Shown here in pieces: positions 25,114 to 35,318 of a DNA stretch of 64,000 nt. A model generated the notes under the pieces. That model was not told the origin of the DNA. It did not search any database and worked only from the letters and a program-made list of their open reading frames with translations. The position numbers were made by a program, and so were the translations under genes. The DNA comes from Segatella copri (GTDB lineage: Bacteria > Bacteroidota > Bacteroidia > Bacteroidales > Bacteroidaceae): assembly GCF_026015295.1 (NCBI RefSeq), contig NZ_JAPDUW010000001.1, positions 1 to 64,000 on the forward strand, written 5' to 3'. The number at the start of each line of letters is the position of its first letter. Positions within the stretch are counted from its first letter, which is position 1.

Positions 25114-26397
25114 CAACTGATAGAACTTGGTGAAAGCCTTCACGCAATATTCATGGTCGATAACGCTACCGGTTTCGCGGCAACTGTGCATAGCGAGGAT
25201 GGCATTGCCCATATCCACACCCTTCAATGGGATGGAAGAGGCGAGGATATTGCCCAAGGTGCTGCCACCTGCTACATCGCTGTGGTTTACGAAACGCTGG
25301 CATGGTACACCGGCTGCATCGCAGATGTTGGCGAAGATGGCTGCTGATACAGCATCGCTCGCATACTTCTGGGCTGCATTGAACTTGATGACCGGACCAC
25401 CGCCCAACTTAGGATGATTCGTAGGGTCGAACTTCTCGCTATAGTTAGGATGCCAGGCATGCGCATTATCGGCTGAAATCATGAAGGCACGCTCTACTGC
25501 CTGATAATAAGCCTCTTCTGTATGGCTCTGTGCCAGGGCAATGCGCTGGAGCATATATGAAAGAAATGGACTTCCGGCTCCCTGTTTGGTCTGAGACCCC
25601 GTTTCTTCATTATCGAAGATGGCGAGAACCTGGGTGGTATCATTGGCAACAGATGCAATCATCGCCTCTACACCAGCCCAGCACATAGACAGGTCGTCGA
25701 GTCTGCCTGAAGAGATAAACTCATCGTGTACACCGAAGGTGCAGGCTGGAGTGGCATCAGCCAGATAGAGATCGAAATCAAGAACATCCTCTTTCTGGAT
25801 ATTCAGTTCGCCGGTTATCACATTCATCAGGAGGTTACCCTTCTCCAGTTCATCATTGATGATGCCGAGGATAGGGAGTACATCCTTCTGCTTGCTCAAC
25901 TTCACACCATCATTCACCTTACGGTTGAAGTGGATAGCGAGATTGCTGATCTGCAGCAATGGGCGCTTCACATGAAGAAGAAGTGTCTGGGGATTCATCG
26001 CATTCTCGCCCTTCACGATAACTCTACCTGCCAGGGTGAGCGGACGGTCGAACCAGGTTGACATGATAGGACCACCATAAACCTCGGTATTCAGTTTTAC
26101 GATACCGCCCTCGCAAAGCATCTCAGCATTTGGCTTGATGCGGAAGGTAGGCGAGTCGCAGTGGGCGCAGATCATGTGGAAACCGGCATCTGCCAAAGGC
26201 TTCTTTCCGATTTGGAAGGCGTAGATGGAAGAGTCGTTCTTGGTAACGAAGAACTTTTCACCCGCTTCAATCTTGCCCAAAGGCTCCTGTGGGTTCATAC
26301 GTCGGAACCCGTTCTTCTCCAATTCCTCGGAGATATTCTTTACTGCCAGGAAATTCACTGGCGATGCGTCTAGAAAGGATAATAATCTTTTGATCAT
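25111..26397 (-). CDS. M18 family aminopeptidase (aspartyl aminopeptidase-like)
   Basis: A 428-aa cytosolic zinc aminopeptidase of the M18 family, which removes N-terminal acidic (and sometimes neutral) residues from peptides. Metal-binding and active-site motifs are visible in order: MICAHCDSPTFRIKP, a GRLDDLSMCWAG segment, FDNEETGSQTKQGA, SADNAHAWHPNY and a C-terminal NHSDVAGGSTLGNI. No signal peptide. The length matches the family. Promoter TATCTTTG (minus strand) at 26425-26432. Stand-alone gene, divergent from the HTCS. Confidence 0.95.
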   Translation of the reverse strand: MIKRLLSFLDASPVNFLAVKNISEELEKNGFRRMNPQEPLGKIEAGEKFFVTKNDSSIYAFQIGKKPLADAGFHMICAHCDSPTFRIKPNAEMLCEGGIVKLNTEVYGGPIMSTWFDRPLTLAGRVIVKGENAMNPQTLLLHVKRPLLQISNLAIHFNRKVNDGVKLSKQKDVLPILGIINDELEKGNLLMNVITGELNIQKEDVLDFDLYLADATPACTFGVHDEFISSGRLDDLSMCWAGVEAMIASVANDTTQVLAIFDNEETGSQTKQGAGSPFLSYMLQRIALAQSHTEEAYYQAVERAFMISADNAHAWHPNYSEKFDPTNHPKLGGGPVIKFNAAQKYASDAVSAAIFANICDAAGVPCQRFVNHSDVAGGSTLGNILASSIPLKGVDMGNAILAMHSCRETGSVIDHEYCVKAFTKFYQL

Positions 26398-26424
26398 AGT
26401 CTATATCTTTATATTAATATCTTG

Positions 26425-26432
26425 CAAAGATA
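26425..26432 (-). promoter_or_regulatory. -7 promoter element for the M18 aminopeptidase
   Basis: CAAAGATA on the plus strand is TATCTTTG on the minus strand, 28 bases before the start codon. Confidence 0.55.
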
Positions 26433-26464
26433 ATAGATTTTTTTCATTTTATCTCATTATTCTA

Positions 26465-26494
26465 TTTGTTTTTCATTTTTTTGTATTATCTTTG
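26465..26494 (+). promoter_or_regulatory. Promoter of the HTCS gene
   Basis: -33 TTTG at 26465-26468 and -7 TATCTTTG at 26487-26494, 18 bases apart, 27 bases before the start codon. Confidence 0.7.
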
Positions 26495-26521
26495 TCCCCA
26501 AATAAGATCAATGAATGAATT

Positions 26522-29500
26522 ATGAAACGATATAAATCCTGCACTCTAATTATATTGCTGCTGTTGGCATCGGCTCTTCAGGCATATGCGCATATTTCCA
26601 GAAATATGTTCATGCTTTCCAATCTCAATGCTGACAATGGTCTTTCCAGCCCTCGAGTTTATTCTATTGTCGAGGCTGAGGATGGTGCCATGTGGATAAG
26701 TACTAAGCGTGGAGTTGACCGATATAATGGGCAACAAGTAACCAATTATACTTTATACACAGAGATGCCGTATAGTGATGCTAGTGGTAGATGTATTAAA
26801 CTGACTAAGGATGCGCAACATCTGATTTACGCCTACGACAACAAGGGAAAGGTGTATATATATGATAAGAGGAAAGATACATTTGTTTTGAAATGTAATC
26901 TTCAGAAAATTTTAGGTGGAAGTATCGTGTTGAACGAACTGTTGGTAGACGGAAAGGGCAATTTCTGGTTAGCTATGGATAGAGGCATTTATTGCTTATC
27001 AGCAGCTACTGATGGAAAGGAGATAGTTCGGGAGACAGCTAAGGGTAGGTTTGTATTGAAAAATACCTATATAAATCATATCCAATTTATAGGTCAGAAA
27101 CTCTTGATAGGAACATTTAAAGATGTTTATTGCTATTCGGTGTCTGCCCGGAAGTTAGAAAAGAAGATTAGTGGCAGTTCTGTAGTATCCTCTTATCATG
27201 ATATTGCGGGACATCGTATCTGGCTGGGTACTTTTCACGAAGGAGTTAAAGTGATGGATGATCGTACTTGGAAGCTGATAAAATCTGCTGATTTCCAATC
27301 TTTGCAAAACATTCCTAAAATTCCAGTACGTTCAATCATTTTATATGATAAGCAGACTCTTCTGATGGCTGTAGATGGAGCTGGAATATATGCTTATGAC
27401 AGTTCGAATAAACAAACCAGACTCTTGCTTGATACAGATGGACGTCCGTGTAACGTGTTGAATGGTAATGGATTATATACCTTGTGCTGCAATCGTTTTG
27501 GCGATTTATGGACAGGCTCTTACTCGGGAGGAGTAGATTTGGCAATACCGATGAAACATACATTGGAATATATCACACATGAATATCTCAACAGTCAATC
27601 ACTGATAGATAATTGTGTGAACGATGTTTTCCAAAGCCGTGATGGGAAAATATGGTATGCCACAGATAAAGGAGTAAGTGTCTATGATGCGCAGACTCGT
27701 CTTTGGCATCATGGATTATATAATAAGGTGGCGCTTACGATTTGTCAGACTGTAGACGGCAGAATTCTGGTTGGTACCTATGGTAATGGCGTATATCAGG
27801 TTCATGCTGATGGCACTAGTATGCCTGCTTATTCTGTGGAAACAGGAATGTTGAAGAGTGATTACGTATTCAGTCTTTTTACTGATAGCGATGGTAATAT
27901 TTGGGTGGGATGTTTGGATGGAGATATGGCTTGTTTCCCTTCAGATAAATATAATTTGAATGGAACGGGAAAGTCGGTATTCTATCTGCCTGTCAACGAA
28001 GTGCAATGCATCACGGAATCACTGGATAAGCGTTTTATTGCTGTAGGAACTTCGCATGGAGGCTATTTGATTGATAAGCGTGAACCTTTGCATCCTCGTC
28101 GTTTCTTTTATCCTGAACAGTATCCCGGTAAAGACATTAATTTGTTTGTCAACAGTATGTCTTTTCAGGATTCCCGTCATATCTGGATTGGAACGGATGG
28201 AGGAGGACTCTATGATTATGATTTCCTGACAAAGAAGTTTAAGCGCTATACGAATCAGGACGCTTTGCCTTCTAATACTGTTTATGGACTTATAAAAGGT
28301 ATTAATGGCAATTTGTGGATCAGTACGGATAAAGGATTGGCTTTCATGAAACAGGGGAAGATAGTAAACCTCAACATCTTTAAGGGAATGGAACGTGAGT
28401 ATAACCGAATGTCTGTTGCGTGTACTTCAGATGGCAGGGTGCTTTTTGGCAGCAACGATGGAGTTGTCGCTTTGACTCCTATGTTTGCCAAAGGTTTGAA
28501 TTATGCCGCTCCACTTCGTATTCATAGTGTTGAGGTTGAAGGTGTCGAACGTTCCGATTACTGGAATGAATGTCTCTTTGAAATGTTGAAGGAAGGCAAA
28601 TTGAGTCTTAGCCATAATGAGAATACGCTGGTTGTTTCTTTCGAGAGTATCAATTATCAATACCAGTATGATATCCAATATCAATATTATTTGGAAGGAT
28701 ACGACCGTAATTGGAGTAAACCATCTTCTAATCAGTTGGCACGATTTGTAAATTTGCCTTCGGGCAGCTATGTGCTTCATGTAAAGGCTATCTGCAGAAG
28801 TAATGGTAGAGAATTGGGAGAAACAACTTTGGAAATTCATATAGCCCAACCTTGGTGGAATACCTGGTGGGCATGGATTATCTATCTCTGTATTTTTGCT
28901 GCCATCTTATATTTTGTCTGGCAGTATTACAAAGAGCGCTTACAGCGAAAGTATTATGATGAGAAAATCAATTTCTTCGTTAATACTGCCCATAACATAC
29001 GTACTCCTTTGAGTCTCGTGTTGGCTCCTCTTGATAATCTGGCTAATGATTCCAGCTTGAGTGAGAAAAGTCGTGGATTCTTGGATATGGCGCATCGCAA
29101 CGGCAACAAACTGTTGAAGATGGTTACAGAATTGCTTGACTTCCAAAAGGTAGAGCAGTCTGCCGAACAGGTTCGCCTGCAAGATATAGAATTGCCGATG
29201 CTTTTACGTGTGCAGTTGGAAAAGTTTGTATTGGCAGCTCAGGAGAAGCATATTCAACTGTGTATTGAAACGTGTCCGCAGCAACAGATTCATTCTGATG
29301 TCAAAATGATGGATCTGATATTGGAAAATCTTCTCTCGAATGCTATCAAATATACACCTCAAGGTGGAAAGGTTACGTTGTCGGCTTCTGTTGAAGGTAA
29401 GATGGCTATGATTCATGTATGTGATACAGGTATAGGTATTCCAAAGGCCGAAATTAAGAGTATCTTCAAGACCTTCTTCAGGGCTTCTAATGCGATAAAT

Positions 29501-30655
29501 TCTCAGGAAATGGGAAGTGGATTAGGACTGATGCTTACACGGAAGCTTGTAGAGAAATTAGGAGGAAAGCTTAGTTTCGTAAGTGAGGAAGGAAAGGGTA
29601 CTACTTTCTGTGTGAAGATGCCATTAGGTCATGTAACAGATTCTTCTGTCCGGCTTGTAGGAGAAAAGAAAAATGTTGCAACTGAATCTTCTTTAGCTGA
29701 AGATAAGCATGATGAAACTTGCCAGACTGTGTCTTCTGCGGTTCTGCAGGATGCTGATGTTTCAACGGATACACTTCTTTTTGTCGATGACAATGAAGAT
29801 CTTCGCAAATATATCAGAATGACTTTTGGTGATTCTTATCAAGTAGTTGATGTAGAGAGTGCAGAGGCTGCCTTGAAATATTTGAAAGAGGGCGGGGTAT
29901 GTGATATCGTTGTTTCTGATGTCATGATGCCGGGAATGCACGGAGATGAGTTCTGTCGCAGCATCAAGGAAAATAAGGAAACATCATGGCTGCCTGTTAT
30001 CCTGCTGACTGCTAAGGCTGGTCGTGACTTTATGATAGAGGGACTCGGACTTGGTGCTGATGACTATATAGCCAAGCCATTCGATACAGCTATTCTTGCG
30101 AGTAAGGTTGCCAGTATTTTGAAGAATCGTCGCCGGTTGAGTCAGTATTATATGGACAGAAGCCTTGCACTTGTTAGAGGAGAGGTTGCTTCTGAGTCTG
30201 CCTCTTCCGAGCAGATTGTGGGTTCTGCTTCTTCCAATGAACGCTTGGAACCTACTGGAGTTTCTGAAGAGAAAAAGGATGATACTGTTTTGAATAAGCA
30301 AGGCCAGACATTCGAAAATGTGGCAGAAGCTGTTCTGGATCCACAAGACCAGGCTTTTGTAGATAAAGCTACCCGTTTGGTGTTGACTCATCTGAGCGAC
30401 ACAGACTTTAATATCGACCGACTCTGTAGAGAGATGGCGATGAGCAGAACGCTTTTCTATGGTAGGCTGAAGACTCTTACGGGTCAAAGTCCGCAGGATT
30501 TTATGCGTTTGATACGTCTGGAGCAGGCTGCAATCTTCCTGAAACAGGGGGATAGTGTGCTGGATGTATCTGTGAAAGCCGGTTTTGTAAATGTGAAGTA
30601 CTTTAGTACTGTATTTAAAAAGCACTTTGGGGTTTCTCCAAGTAAGTATCTGTAA
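26522..30655 (+). CDS. Hybrid two-component system regulator (HTCS) of PUL 2
   Basis: A 1377-aa single-chain sensor and regulator. Signal peptide, a periplasmic two-propeller sensor (about 30-690, repeated GxxWxGT/ISTxxG units such as MWISTKRGVDRYNG and IWIGTDGGGLYDYD), a Y_Y_Y domain (about 695-770), one membrane helix (about 780-802), a histidine kinase with phospho-His824 in NTAHNIRTPLS and an ATP-binding N-box LENLLSNAIKYTP, a receiver domain with Asp1133 in VVSDVMMPG, and a C-terminal AraC HTH (about 1285-1377, FNIDRLCREMAMSRTLFYG). HTCS proteins sense oligosaccharides and switch on the neighbouring PUL, here the codirectional GH5-SusC-SusD-GH3 cluster. All catalytic boxes are intact. 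Confidence 0.96.
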   Translation: MKRYKSCTLIILLLLASALQAYAHISRNMFMLSNLNADNGLSSPRVYSIVEAEDGAMWISTKRGVDRYNGQQVTNYTLYTEMPYSDASGRCIKLTKDAQHLIYAYDNKGKVYIYDKRKDTFVLKCNLQKILGGSIVLNELLVDGKGNFWLAMDRGIYCLSAATDGKEIVRETAKGRFVLKNTYINHIQFIGQKLLIGTFKDVYCYSVSARKLEKKISGSSVVSSYHDIAGHRIWLGTFHEGVKVMDDRTWKLIKSADFQSLQNIPKIPVRSIILYDKQTLLMAVDGAGIYAYDSSNKQTRLLLDTDGRPCNVLNGNGLYTLCCNRFGDLWTGSYSGGVDLAIPMKHTLEYITHEYLNSQSLIDNCVNDVFQSRDGKIWYATDKGVSVYDAQTRLWHHGLYNKVALTICQTVDGRILVGTYGNGVYQVHADGTSMPAYSVETGMLKSDYVFSLFTDSDGNIWVGCLDGDMACFPSDKYNLNGTGKSVFYLPVNEVQCITESLDKRFIAVGTSHGGYLIDKREPLHPRRFFYPEQYPGKDINLFVNSMSFQDSRHIWIGTDGGGLYDYDFLTKKFKRYTNQDALPSNTVYGLIKGINGNLWISTDKGLAFMKQGKIVNLNIFKGMEREYNRMSVACTSDGRVLFGSNDGVVALTPMFAKGLNYAAPLRIHSVEVEGVERSDYWNECLFEMLKEGKLSLSHNENTLVVSFESINYQYQYDIQYQYYLEGYDRNWSKPSSNQLARFVNLPSGSYVLHVKAICRSNGRELGETTLEIHIAQPWWNTWWAWIIYLCIFAAILYFVWQYYKERLQRKYYDEKINFFVNTAHNIRTPLSLVLAPLDNLANDSSLSEKSRGFLDMAHRNGNKLLKMVTELLDFQKVEQSAEQVRLQDIELPMLLRVQLEKFVLAAQEKHIQLCIETCPQQQIHSDVKMMDLILENLLSNAIKYTPQGGKVTLSASVEGKMAMIHVCDTGIGIPKAEIKSIFKTFFRASNAINSQEMGSGLGLMLTRKLVEKLGGKLSFVSEEGKGTTFCVKMPLGHVTDSSVRLVGEKKNVATESSLAEDKHDETCQTVSSAVLQDADVSTDTLLFVDDNEDLRKYIRMTFGDSYQVVDVESAEAALKYLKEGGVCDIVVSDVMMPGMHGDEFCRSIKENKETSWLPVILLTAKAGRDFMIEGLGLGADDYIAKPFDTAILASKVASILKNRRRLSQYYMDRSLALVRGEVASESASSEQIVGSASSNERLEPTGVSEEKKDDTVLNKQGQTFENVAEAVLDPQDQAFVDKATRLVLTHLSDTDFNIDRLCREMAMSRTLFYGRLKTLTGQSPQDFMRLIRLEQAAIFLKQGDSVLDVSVKAGFVNVKYFSTVFKKHFGVSPSKYL

Positions 30656-30677
30656 ATTAGAGTTTTAAATTCAAAGA

Positions 30678-30723
30678 AAAGGTTTCTGTTTAGACGATAT
30701 GTCTGATTTGAAACCTTTTTTTG
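30678..30723 (+). terminator. Intrinsic terminator after the HTCS
   Basis: AAAGGTTTC and GAAACCTTT enclose an inner small hairpin (AGAC/GTCT) and end in a T-run. Confidence 0.8.
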
Positions 30724-30757
30724 TTTGTTATCTAACCCTCTGAAAGTTCCTTTTCTT

Positions 30758-30765
30758 TATCTTTG
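30758..30765 (+). promoter_or_regulatory. -7 promoter element of PUL 2
   Basis: TATCTTTG, about 70 bases before the GH5 start codon. No matching -33 TTTG at the usual distance, as expected for an activator-dependent promoter. Confidence 0.6.
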
Positions 30766-30834
30766 CAACCAGATTCTGTTACGTAAGTTAAACAGTTATT
30801 TAAAAAACGAAACAATAACAATATAAACATAAAA

Positions 30835-32055
30835 ATGAGAAGGAACTTTTTGAAAATTAGCCTCTTTTTAATAGGCGTCTTCACATGTTTCTCATGCGAA
30901 GCAAGTACATTGCCCTCATCCGGCAGTTCTGATGGTGTAGGCGAATCCATACCTACTGCCCAGCAATGGAATAAAGATGTTGTGGGGTGGAATCTTGGCA
31001 ACGAATTCGAGTGCTCAGCTCCTGGACAGGATGGTGAGTCGATGCAGATTGGCAACCCTGATGGTTCTATCCATGCAGAGACAGCCTGGGGCAATCCCGT
31101 TGTTACCAAGAAGATGATACAAGCCGTGAAGAAGGCAGGTTTCAATGCCATCCGTATTCCAATCCGTTGGCAGTGCCACATTACCAACGCTCAGGCGATG
31201 AGCATCGACAAGGCTTGGATTGCTCGCATCAAGGAGGTGGTGGGCTGGTGCCTTGACAACGGTTTGAAGGTTATCATCAATGTGCATCATGAAAAATGGC
31301 TCGAAAGTCGTCCTACCTATCAATATAAGGAAGAAAACTGCCAGAAGCTTGCGCTCCTCTGGATGAATATCGCCTCTGAGTTTGCCAATTATGATTATCG
31401 TCTTGCTTTCGCAGGAACTAACGAAGTGCATATCAAAGATAACTGGGGCAAACCTACTGCCGAGAACCTCGAAGTGCAGAATGCTTACAATCAGATATTC
31501 GTGGATGTGGTTCGTGCCACAGGCGGCAACAATGCCAAGCGCCACCTCATCTTACAGACTTACGTTTGTAACCCTTGGTTTGGCATCGAGAATGGAGATT
31601 TCATCATTCCGAAGGATGCCGAAGACAATGGCAACAACTATATGAGTGTGGAATTCCACTACTATCAGCCATGGAGCTACGCCGGCGATTGCACCTACGA
31701 TTACTGGGGTGATGCCTACAAGGATGCTGGCAAGATACCTGCAGACAACGAGAAGACGATGACGGATTTCTTCGACAAGGCGGTGAATACCTGGAGCAAC
31801 AAAGGACTGGGTATCGTAATAGGAGAGTGGGGAGTAACCGATCACTATAAGTCAAACTCAGAGAAAGTGCATGAAAACATGACCTACTACTGTAAGTTCT
31901 TGACTACGGAGGCTCGCAAACGAGGCTTCTCTACTTTCGTTTGGGACAACAACCACTTCGGCAACGGCTCTGAGAAGTATGGCATCTTCGACCGTTTCAA
32001 GAGTATGAAGGTGAATGCTCCTTGGATTCTCGAAGGAATCTTTGGGAAAGAATAA
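30835..32055 (+). CDS. Glycoside hydrolase family 5 (subfamily 4-like) endo-glucanase lipoprotein
   Basis: A 406-aa surface lipoprotein (lipobox FTCFSC). GH5 motifs: VVGWNLGNEFEC, ETAWGNP, GFNAIRIPIRW, NVHHEKW, acid/base Glu197 in AGTNEVH, HYYQPW and nucleophile Glu331 in VIGEWG. The order and the ETAWGNP and FVDVVRATGGNNAKR segments point to subfamily 4, whose members attack beta-1,4-glucan, mixed-linkage glucan or xyloglucan. Most relatives read NEP(R) after the acid/base; here it is NEVH, which may alter the subsite. First gene of the PUL 2 operon, preceded by the HTCS. It makes the first cut at the cell surface. Confidence 0.93.
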   Translation: MRRNFLKISLFLIGVFTCFSCEASTLPSSGSSDGVGESIPTAQQWNKDVVGWNLGNEFECSAPGQDGESMQIGNPDGSIHAETAWGNPVVTKKMIQAVKKAGFNAIRIPIRWQCHITNAQAMSIDKAWIARIKEVVGWCLDNGLKVIINVHHEKWLESRPTYQYKEENCQKLALLWMNIASEFANYDYRLAFAGTNEVHIKDNWGKPTAENLEVQNAYNQIFVDVVRATGGNNAKRHLILQTYVCNPWFGIENGDFIIPKDAEDNGNNYMSVEFHYYQPWSYAGDCTYDYWGDAYKDAGKIPADNEKTMTDFFDKAVNTWSNKGLGIVIGEWGVTDHYKSNSEKVHENMTYYCKFLTTEARKRGFSTFVWDNNHFGNGSEKYGIFDRFKSMKVNAPWILEGIFGKE

Positions 32056-32083
32056 TGTTAAACTAAAAACAAAAATATCAATT

Positions 32084-35000
32084 ATGAGAAAGAAAACTAT
32101 GTTTCTCGGCCTGCTTGGTGCAGGTTTGATGTGGATGCCTGCTTCTGCCATTCTCGCTGCCCAGATGAACAATGCAGCGATGAGCGTTCAGCAGAACCAA
32201 GGCATCAAGGGTACAGTGGTGGATGCCACTGGCGAAACCTTGATTGGCGCTAGCGTGAAGGTGGCTGGTACAACCAACGGTGCCGTTACCGATATAGATG
32301 GTAACTTTACGTTGAACTGCAAGCCTGGAGCAACGCTCGAAGTGAGCTACATCGGTTACAAGACGATGACCGTGAAAGCTGCTAATGGCATGAAAATACA
32401 GATGCAAGAGGATGGTAAGGCCTTGAATGAGGTCGTTGTTACCGCCCTTGGTATCAAGCGCGACCGCAAGGCTTTGGGCTATGGCTTGGAGGAGGTTAAA
32501 GGTGAGGAACTTACCAAGGCGAAGGAAACCAACGTCATCAACTCTCTTTCAGGTAAGGTGGCTGGTCTCGTTGTGCAGAACACCGCTGGCGGTGCTTCTG
32601 GTTCTACCCGCGTGCTTCTTCGTGGTAATACAGAAATGGCAGGCAATAACCAGCCTCTCTACGTGGTGGATGGTGTGCCTTTGGATAATACCAACTTTGG
32701 CAGTGCTGGTGAAGCAGGTGGTTATGACCTCGGTGATGGTATCTCTGCCATCAATCCAGACGATATCGAGACGATGACCGTATTGAAAGGTCCTGCTGCC
32801 TCAGCCCTCTATGGTAGCCGTGCTTCCCATGGTGTTATCTTGATTACGACCAAGAAGGCGGAGAAGGATAGAATTTCCGTGGAGTACAATGGTTCTTATA
32901 CTATCGATACCCAGTTGGCTAAATGGGACGACATCCAGGAGGTATATGGTGCTGGCTACAATGGCGAGCTTCCTACATCCAGTACCTCTGGTACCAATGC
33001 CAGTTGGGGTCCTAAGGCCGATGACTTCATGTTCAAATATTTCGATGGCGAGGAACGTCCATTCATGATGCATCCAAACAATGCTTCTGGTTTCTTCCGT
33101 ACAGGTTTCACCACTCAGAACTCTGCCATCCTCTCAGTTAATTCCGGTAAGACGGGTATGCGTTTCTCTGTTACGGATATGCGCAACAAGGATATCTTGC
33201 CAAATACCAACATGAGTCGTGACAACTTCAACCTCCGTGTGAATACCTCAGCAGGTCCTGTTGACTTCGACTTCACCGCCAACTATACTCGTGAGAAGGT
33301 AAAGAACCGTCCTGCCCTTGGTGACTCTCAGAGCAACGTGGGTAAGAACCTCATGACCCTGGCGGGTACCTACGACCAGGCTTGGCTGAAGCACTATGAG
33401 GATGCCGACGGCAACTACTCCAACTGGAATGGTAACGATCAGTATAACAAGAACCCATACTGGGATCTCTATAAGAACAGCAATACATCCGACAAGGACG
33501 TGTTCCGTTTTACGGGTAAGGCAATCTGGAACATCAACAAGCACTTCAAGTTGCAGGGTACTATTGGTACCGACATCAACAGCATGAACTTCGAGGACTT
33601 CATTGCCAAGACAACTCCAGGAACTCCTGCCGGAAAGCTTACCGACCAAATCTTCAACAACCGCACACTTAACGCCGAGATACTCGCCCTCTACAACAAC
33701 TCATGGGGCGACTTCGATGTCAATGCTACCGCTGGTGGTAACATCTTCAAGGTGAATAACAAGACCACTACAAACATCGGTCTCAACCAGCAGATGGATG
33801 GCATCCAGAATATCATGAACTATCAGGAACAGAACACTCGTGAGAGTATGTACAAGAAGCAGATCAGCTCTCTCTATGCCAGCGCAAGCCTCGGCTACAA
33901 GCATACTTACTATTTGGAGGGAACCCTCCGTGGCGATAAGTCGTCTACGCTCCCTACAAATAACAATACATACGTATATCCTTCTGTATCGGGTAGCTTG
34001 GTTTTCTCTGAGTTTATCAAGAACAAGAAGTTCATCAATTATGGTAAGATTCGCGCATCTTGGGCAAAGGTAGGTAGCGATACCGATCCATACCTGTTGG
34101 CACTCAACTATACCACGGGCAAGTACAGCTACGCGGGTTATACCATCGGTATGATAGCCAACTCAACACAGCCGAACAAGGATTTGAAGCCTACAATGAC
34201 AGGTTCTTACGAGGTAGGTTTGGAGATGAAGTTCCTTAACGGACGCTTGGGCTTGGATGCCACCTATTACAACCAGAACTCCAAGAACCAGATTTTGAGT
34301 TTGGCTTCAACCACCACCTCTGGCTATGCTTACCGCCTCATCAATGCCGGTGAGATTCAGAACCAGGGTGTCGAGATTGCCCTCAATGCCCGTGCCTTGC
34401 AGATCAAGGACTTCGCTTGGGACTTGGGTGTCAACTTCTCGAAGAATACCAACAAGGTGAAGTCGCTCACCGATGGCATGGACTATTTTGAGCTTGCCAA
34501 GGCAACCTGGTGCGGTGTATCAGTAGGTGCTCAGGTTGGCGAGAACTATGGAGCTATCCGTGGACACGACTTCCTTTACAACGACAAGGGACAGGTGGTT
34601 GTCGATGCAGCTACTGGTCTTCCAAAGATTGACCAGAAGGTCAAGACCATCGGCAACTCTACTTGGGACTGGACAGGTGGTTTCTACTCAACCTTCAGCT
34701 ACAAGAACTTCCGCCTTTCTGCATCCTTCGATGTGAAGGTAGGTGCCGATATCTACTCTATGTCTATGCGTTCTGCATACCAGACAGGTAAGGCAAAGGG
34801 AACATTGGCAGGCCGTGAGGAGTGGTACTCTTCTGAGGAGGCTCGCAAGGCTTCGGGTATGGATCTTGCCGCATGGCGTGAAGCAGGTAAATGCAAGGGA
34901 TTGGTCGTAGATGGTGTCATCGACAATGGCGACGGTACTTATCGCAAGAACGACATCGCCGTGAACCCTGAAGATTACTGGAAGCATGTGGCAAATGGCG

Positions 35001-35260
35001 TGCAGAGTGCCTTCATTTATGACAACTCTTACGTGAAGTGTCGTGAGATTACTTTCGGCTATACCTTCCCAGAGAGCATCCTGGGCAAGTATGTCAAGGG
35101 CTTGACCGTATCCTTCGTGGCTCGTAACCCATTCATTGTTTGGAAGAACATTCCTAACATCGACCCAGACTCCAGCTACAACACCTCAGGTCTCGGTCTG
35201 GAATATGGTTCCCTGCCATCTCGCAAGAGTTATGGTTTGAACGTGAACGTGAAGTTCTAG
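32084..35260 (+). CDS. SusC/RagA-family TonB-linked transporter (PUL 2)
   Basis: A 1058-aa outer-membrane transporter with signal peptide (MRKKTMFLGLLGAGLMWMP), carboxypeptidase-like domain (IKGTVVDATGETLIGASV, then VSYIGYKTMTV), the plug (NEVVVTALGIKRDRKALGYG; then VLLRGNTEMAGNNQPLYVVDGV) and barrel ending SYGLNVNVKF. The ATG at 32084 is chosen because it gives a normal signal peptide; longer in-frame sequence runs back into the GH5 gene. It imports the oligosaccharides made by GH5 with the SusD at 35319. Length is typical. Confidence 0.96.
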   Translation: MRKKTMFLGLLGAGLMWMPASAILAAQMNNAAMSVQQNQGIKGTVVDATGETLIGASVKVAGTTNGAVTDIDGNFTLNCKPGATLEVSYIGYKTMTVKAANGMKIQMQEDGKALNEVVVTALGIKRDRKALGYGLEEVKGEELTKAKETNVINSLSGKVAGLVVQNTAGGASGSTRVLLRGNTEMAGNNQPLYVVDGVPLDNTNFGSAGEAGGYDLGDGISAINPDDIETMTVLKGPAASALYGSRASHGVILITTKKAEKDRISVEYNGSYTIDTQLAKWDDIQEVYGAGYNGELPTSSTSGTNASWGPKADDFMFKYFDGEERPFMMHPNNASGFFRTGFTTQNSAILSVNSGKTGMRFSVTDMRNKDILPNTNMSRDNFNLRVNTSAGPVDFDFTANYTREKVKNRPALGDSQSNVGKNLMTLAGTYDQAWLKHYEDADGNYSNWNGNDQYNKNPYWDLYKNSNTSDKDVFRFTGKAIWNINKHFKLQGTIGTDINSMNFEDFIAKTTPGTPAGKLTDQIFNNRTLNAEILALYNNSWGDFDVNATAGGNIFKVNNKTTTNIGLNQQMDGIQNIMNYQEQNTRESMYKKQISSLYASASLGYKHTYYLEGTLRGDKSSTLPTNNNTYVYPSVSGSLVFSEFIKNKKFINYGKIRASWAKVGSDTDPYLLALNYTTGKYSYAGYTIGMIANSTQPNKDLKPTMTGSYEVGLEMKFLNGRLGLDATYYNQNSKNQILSLASTTTSGYAYRLINAGEIQNQGVEIALNARALQIKDFAWDLGVNFSKNTNKVKSLTDGMDYFELAKATWCGVSVGAQVGENYGAIRGHDFLYNDKGQVVVDAATGLPKIDQKVKTIGNSTWDWTGGFYSTFSYKNFRLSASFDVKVGADIYSMSMRSAYQTGKAKGTLAGREEWYSSEEARKASGMDLAAWREAGKCKGLVVDGVIDNGDGTYRKNDIAVNPEDYWKHVANGVQSAFIYDNSYVKCREITFGYTFPESILGKYVKGLTVSFVARNPFIVWKNIPNIDPDSSYNTSGLGLEYGSLPSRKSYGLNVNVKF

Positions 35261-35318
35261 TCTCGAAAAAATGAATCAATTTCTTTAGAAGAGTTCTAAT
35301 ATATAATAAGGTAAGAAA

